Shown here: positions 38,741 to 43,053 of the stretch, piece after piece
Numbering within the stretch: position 1 is the first letter of the stretch
Layout of the letters: the number at the start of each line of letters is the position of its first letter
Origin: Allomyces macrogynus ATCC 38327
Lineage: Eukaryota > Blastocladiomycota > Blastocladiomycetes > Blastocladiales > Blastocladiaceae
Direction: 5' to 3'
NCBI GenBank assembly: GCA_000151295.1
Contig: GG745379.1
Span: forward strand, 39,116-82,168
Length of the DNA stretch: 43,053 nucleotides
The notes under the pieces: model-generated
What the model was told of the DNA's origin: nothing
The model's database searches: none
The model's input: the letters and a program-made list of their open reading frames with translations, nothing else
Position numbers and translations under genes: made by a program

Positions 38741-41322
38741 ATGTCTAGCTGCATTGGCGCGCCTGACCCCGCGCCAAGTTCTTTTGACCCGTCTCCGCGA
38801 CACCCGCACACCATGGCCTCGTCCCCACCGCCGCCGCCGCCCGGCACGCTTTCGCTCGGCCGCGCTGCGCGCCGGTTTACCGACTACGCCGCGTCCTCGC
38901 CCGGGTCCTCAGTCCCGCCGTCGCCCACCATGTCGACCGCGTCGGCCTCGAGCACCGTGCACGACCCAGACGAGCCGCATTACGACGACGATTTCTTCAG
39001 TACGCCCTTCCAGGGCTCCAGTACGCCGCGCCCGGCGCCTGCACCGGCGCACGCGCCCACGCTGGCCGTCCCCAAGCTCAAGCAGCCGCCACCGAAACCC
39101 GTACCCGTCGCGGCACCGCGTGCGCCCGCTGCGCGTCCGCCGGGCGTCATCATGGGCCACCGGCGGCTCGAGACGGCGCCGATCCCGATTCCGGCGCCAA
39201 ATGGCCGCGCGAACGCGCCGCCCGTCGCCACGGCGCCGCACGGACACATGGATCATGACCGTACCGTGTCTGCGTCGCTCTTGCAGAGCACGCACATGGC
39301 GTTGTCACCGCTTGCGGCCACACGAATGGACGTGATTGCAGATGGCCACGCAGCGGCTGCGGAAACGGCGCTGCTTGACGTGCCGCACACGGTTTCGCCG
39401 CTGTCCACGTCGCCAGACAGTCTGGCGGTAACCCCACCGCCGATGCCCAACGTCGAGGGGACCGCGCGCCACGAGACCGCACCCGGCCCCGGAAGCGTTC
39501 CACGGCATCCCGCTCGCGCTGCGCGCCAAACTCGGCACGGGCGCTGGGATTGGCGCGTCCCTCACGCACCTCGCCGGCCTCGTCGAGTCCGACTCGCCCA
39601 AACTCCCCACCGTCGCTCCACCCGTCCGCGCCATGTCGGTGCCCATCAGCCCGCACCCAGACCACCTCGTCCCCGCGTCCTTCCGTTCACGCCTCGCCGC
39701 GGGCGCCGCGTCCCCCGTGTCCGCGACCGCGCGACAGTCCTCGTCGAACGCGGGCGACGAATCTCCCGCAGCCGCACGCGCCGACGGGTGGCCGACGGCC
39801 GTCGCGCACGCGACGGGTAGTCTCGACGCCTACTCGATCGGCGCGGTCATTGGCGTCGGCGCATTCTCGAAAGTCCGGCTCGGGACGGTCAAGCGGTCCC
39901 GGTTACGTGTGGCCCTGAAACTGATCGAGTTGCGCGACAAGACGGTCGCGCGCGTCGCGCGCAACGAAGCGCTCGTGTTTGCTGCGCTCCAGGCGCCCGC
40001 GGCACACCCGATGCACGAGGCCGCGCCGTTGCAGGTGTCCCGCGGCGACGGTGAGAGCGAGGACGGCGAGGATCCGGAATTGACGGGCCTAGTGAACGCA
40101 CGGATTCGGGCTGGGTCCGACGCACACCCGAACGTGATGCGGTGCTTTGATATTATTCGGTCGTCGGACTTGCTGTGCCTCGTGCTGGATTATTGCCCGG
40201 GGGGCGATCTGTTTGATTTGATGGCGTATCGCCATGATGCGGTCACGATGGCGGATGCACAGGCATTGGCGTTCCAGCTCATGGATGGTACGTATGGACC
40301 GAGATCGGGGAGTGGTTGAGCCTCGGCTGACTTTATTATTTGGGCGTTTTTAGCGCTCGCGTTCATGCACCGGAAACAGCTTGCGCACCGCGACTTGAAG
40401 TTGGAAAACGTGCGTCTTTCTCCTTACCCCACCACCCACTCGCCGCCCCGCCACTGACCCCCCGCCACGTTACCACTGCCTTCAGATCCTGCTCAAGTCC
40501 AAGTCGGCGCCCTTCCACATCCAGCTCTCCGACTTTGGCCTCTCGACCTTACTCGTGCACGCCGACCAGAAAACCACCACGACGCGGTGTGGGTCCGAAG
40601 AGTACTCGGCGCCCGAAGTGATTATCGGGAAACCGCACGACCCGCAACTTGCCGACGCCTGGTCGGCGGGCGTCGTCCTCTACGCGATCCTCGTGGGCCA
40701 CTTGCCGTTTTCGGTCGAGGCCAGGGACGTTGTCGTCGAAGAGAGCGTGACCGTACCCGTCAAGTCGACTGCCGCCGCTGGCGTGCCGGTACCCGCACCC
40801 GCACCCGGACCGGGAGCATCAGCGTCGGAACCGCAACTCCCAGCGCTCGTCCTCCCACACGCCGTGACCCCGACTCCCGTGAACCACCACCGCCGCGTCG
40901 ACCCGGGCCTGCTCCGGCAACTCGAGGACAAACTGACCCTCGGGCACTCGTCGTACCACTCGGCGCCACCCGCGCCGCCCGCGACCCCGAGCCCGCCGTT
41001 AACCCCGACCAACCCGGGGTTCCCGACACGCACGATCCGGCGCCGGTCCACGCGCAAAGCCGGCCGACGCGCGCTCTGGCACCGGATTGCGCGCGCCGAG
41101 TTTTCGTTTCCCGACGAGGCAGTGGAAGTGCCGGACACGGATGACGCCGAGGGTGGGGCGAATGGTGGGGAAGGGAGTGAGGAATATCCGCTGTTGACGC
41201 CGGAGACGAAGGCCCTGGTCCGGTGGATCTTGGAGCCGAGTACCGCGCGGCGGCCAACGGCGGCGAAGATTCGCGAGCATGCGTGGGTTGCGGCGGGTGG
41301 AGGTGGGGGTGTGCATGGGTAA
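38741..41322 (+). CDS. Serine/threonine protein kinase (CAMKL-like), frame change in N-terminus
   Basis: About 788 residues. Kinase-domain exons up to 40287, 40354-40409 and 40486-41322 are secure (introns of 66 and 76 nt, GTACGT and GTGCGT donors). Kinase marks are the Gly loop IGVGAFSKVRLG, VALKLI (catalytic Lys), catalytic HRDLKLEN, SDFGLS and the activation-segment end CGSEEYSAPEV, followed by DAWSAGVVLYAILVGHLPF. These fit the CAMK/SNF1-related group. A 110-residue Pro/Thr-rich insertion (about 40740-41060) lies in the C-lobe before the last helices, and an acidic insertion sits in the N-lobe. The long N-terminus is Pro/Ala/Ser-rich. Between about 39400 and 39490 the coding frame shifts by one. 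A weak intron (for example 39403-39475) would repair it, but its donor is unlike the others; a sequence error or a real indel are alternatives. The start could also be 38813. Confidence 0.8.
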
Positions 41323-41376
41323 TGAGAAATGAAGGGAGGAGAGAGGAGAAGGGAGATGGGGGAAGGAAGGAAGGGG
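41323..41376. repeat. Polypurine tract
   Basis: About 54 bases almost free of pyrimidines on the plus strand, GA/GGA-rich, immediately after the kinase stop codon. Such mirror-like purine tracts can form triplex DNA or affect transcript 3' ends; no direct evidence here. Confidence 0.5.
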
Positions 41377-42076
41377 TTCGTTGGAGGAGGCCCAGGGATC
41401 ACGCGAGAAGGAGGTGACGGGTGGGGGGAACGAGACGGAATTCAGTGGCGTGCCAGTGCGACATTGTGATGAAGCCGTGAATCTTTTTGGACGTGGAGCG
41501 CAATTGTCGGCGGTGTTGTTCGTGCGTGATCGTTCCAGTGATGAGAGCCGGTCACCGTTCCTCGAAGTGAACAGGCCAGCGCACGACTCACGTACACTTA
41601 CGCCATAAAGCACAAAGTGCCGAACAGCTCACGCTGTGAGCGCTTCCTCGAGGCGGTGTTGGGCGGTGTGGGGCGGGCCCGGGCGGGTGTGGGGCAGCAC
41701 AGGGCGGCCTTTGCGCACGTGCCGAAAAGGCGGCGGGCACGTGGCTCAACTCTGGCGCGTTTTGTTTTCGATTTCCGCCACTTTGCATTCCACCGCAACG
41801 CGGCGCTGGCAGGTCTTTGCTTTTCGGCTGCACCTCCACCGCGTCGGCCACGCTCCCGCACCACGACCTGGAACGAGCGAGCAGACGACGACTTGACGCA
41901 CGAGCACGCGCGCGACTCCGACGTCCACCACCAGCAACCACGCGCCCGCCTGCCGCGCACCATCCCCTGCCGCACGCGACCGCCGACACTCCGGTATGCC
42001 GCGCCAGCACCCCCAAGCAGGATCACCATCACCGCACCGTCCCGACGCTCATCCACCTCCAGCAACGCTAGACGCC
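41323..42076. other. Intergenic region with purine tract
   Basis: The spacer begins with a nearly pure A/G run (41323-41376) directly after the kinase stop, likely in its 3' untranslated region, and ends in the C-rich presumed leader of the next gene. No gene is recognised. Confidence 0.5.
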
Positions 42077-43050
42077 ATGGCCGACGACGGCAACAGCAGC
42101 GACGCGGCGCCTGCCGCGCGGCTGGTCATTGCCATCCCGCCGCCGCCAGGCGCGAGCGTCGCCGAGAACCAGGACCAGACCTCGCCTCCACGCCCGTCGC
42201 TCACGCTGACCGTGGCCACGCCCACGCCCGCGTCAGAGCACTCGGTCGACGTCTTCCACGACGCGCTTGACTCGTTGTCAGCGACGGCGTCCGCGACTTC
42301 GGCGCCGACCGCGCGCCGCGTGCAGTTCCCGGGACCGCGCGGTGCCGCTCGCTCCCCGCCGCACCGCCGGTCCGACGGTGCGCACCACCACGCGCATGCG
42401 CACGCGCACCGCCACGCGCACGGTGTCGCTGCGGGAACCGCGCCGCCGCGCCACCCGCCGCGGTCGCTCGCCGACTTGGACGCGGTCCTCTCCGACGAGG
42501 AACTCTTGCTGGACGACGACGACGACGATGACGACGACGACGAGCTCGACGACGACGAGCTCGCTGCACTCGACGAACTCGGCGAACCCTATGCCGTGCG
42601 CCCGCGACGTGATTGACGAGCTCTCGTCCTCGTCCGACGACGACTCGTCTTCGTCGGACGACTCGAGCGACCCGTCGGAAGCGTCGGATGCCTCGGACGA
42701 GGAAGAGGAAGAGGAAGAAGAAGACGTGTCCGATGCGTCCGATGCGACCGACCTCGATGCTCTCGTGCCGTTACCCGCCCCCGCCCTGGATGCCGGCGAG
42801 CCGTTGTCGATGATTGCCGAGGAACTCTCGCGCGTCAGAAACCTCGTCGAGGGGGAGGGCGAAGGGGACGCCACCGACTCGGGAGGAGGAGGCCGCGCCC
42901 ATCGACGACGACCGGCCCGTGAACGTGGACGTGGAGGCAGAGGCGGCGCTTTTGCGCTACGTCTCCTTCGATGAACGTGGGGCCGCCTTGTCTTTACTTG
43001 ACTCACGGAAGGGCGTGTTTTTTTGTTGGTTGAATTCGTAGGCGTCGGGT
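42077..43050 (+). CDS. Ser/Asp/Glu-rich protein, frame-broken, near window edge
   Basis: The ATG at 42077 opens a frame rich in Ala, Pro and Ser, then His (HHHAHAHAHRHAHG) and a run of ten aspartates. That frame stops at 42616. Codons of the same acidic character continue one base out of frame (VIDELSSSSDDD..., EEEEEEEED, SMIAEELSRVRNLVEGEG) to about 42885. After a G-rich stretch near 42886, the coding sense shifts by one again (EEEAAPIDDDRPVNVDVEAEAALLRYVSF). A last intron of 65 nt (42977-43041, GTGGGG donor, TTCGTAG acceptor) is possible, with a stop at 43048-43050. Two single-base shifts at G/C-rich spots suggest sequencing indels or a decaying gene. Family not recognised; acidic tracts of this kind occur in chromatin- and ribosome-assembly proteins. 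Confidence 0.5.
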
Positions 43051-43053
43051 AAT

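Noticed and set aside
1..43053. CRISPR arrays, insertion sequences or prophage-like elements
   Set aside because: No regularly spaced repeats, transposase motifs or terminal inverted repeats were seen; gene structure is eukaryotic throughout.

Overview
The window is GC-rich nuclear DNA from a fungus. Three things point to Fungi: a copper-fist transcription factor (a fungus-only DNA-binding fold), a Crz1-type three-finger C2H2 regulator, and compact genes split by short introns of mostly 54-98 nt. Spliceosomal introns are traceable by homology in V-ATPase subunit A, ribosomal protein S28, a Pfs2/WDR33 factor, transporters and a kinase. High GC, a bacterial-type glutamate/dicarboxylate symporter and a TilS-like enzyme would fit an early-diverging lineage such as Blastocladiomycota or chytrids. 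That placement is inference; the sequence itself only says 'fungus'.

Layout. 1-2826: no supportable gene, ending in the promoter of a Crz1-like zinc-finger gene (2827-4656, +). It converges on a copper-fist regulator with a very cysteine-rich tail (5145-6905, -), which diverges from a saccharopine dehydrogenase-like oxidoreductase (7396-9045, +, four exons). Next come an unrecognised five-exon gene (9166-11123, -), a DAACS/SDF-family symporter (12784-14264, +), a CPA2-type cation/proton antiporter (15686-17602, +) and a PP-loop tRNA(Ile)-lysidine synthase-like gene (18128-20199, +). A large helical, unrecognised protein (20421-23324, -) shares a 288-bp divergent promoter with V-ATPase subunit A (23613-25821, +, five exons). 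After RPS28 (26278-27138, +) follow an RA-PH domain protein (28118-30808, +), an unrecognised polytopic membrane protein (31689-32940, +), a small single-membrane-span protein (33410-34190, +), Pfs2/WDR33 (35118-37661, +, six exons), a Ser/Thr kinase (38741-41322, +) and, cut near the window edge, a Ser/Asp/Glu-rich protein with two frame breaks (42077-43050, +).

Functionally this is a mixed housekeeping neighbourhood, not an operon. Ion and metal handling recurs: a presumed calcium/cation stress regulator, a copper regulator, a cation-coupled solute symporter, an electrogenic-type antiporter and the catalytic V-ATPase subunit. The best leads are the cysteine-rich copper-fist tail, the two genes (VMA1 and RPS28) whose start codon sits alone in the first coding exon, and the strong preference for 5' splice sites of the form GTRCGY. 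No transposon, CRISPR array, rRNA or convincing tRNA was found. Many long open frames opposite or beside the real genes are GC-driven shadows.
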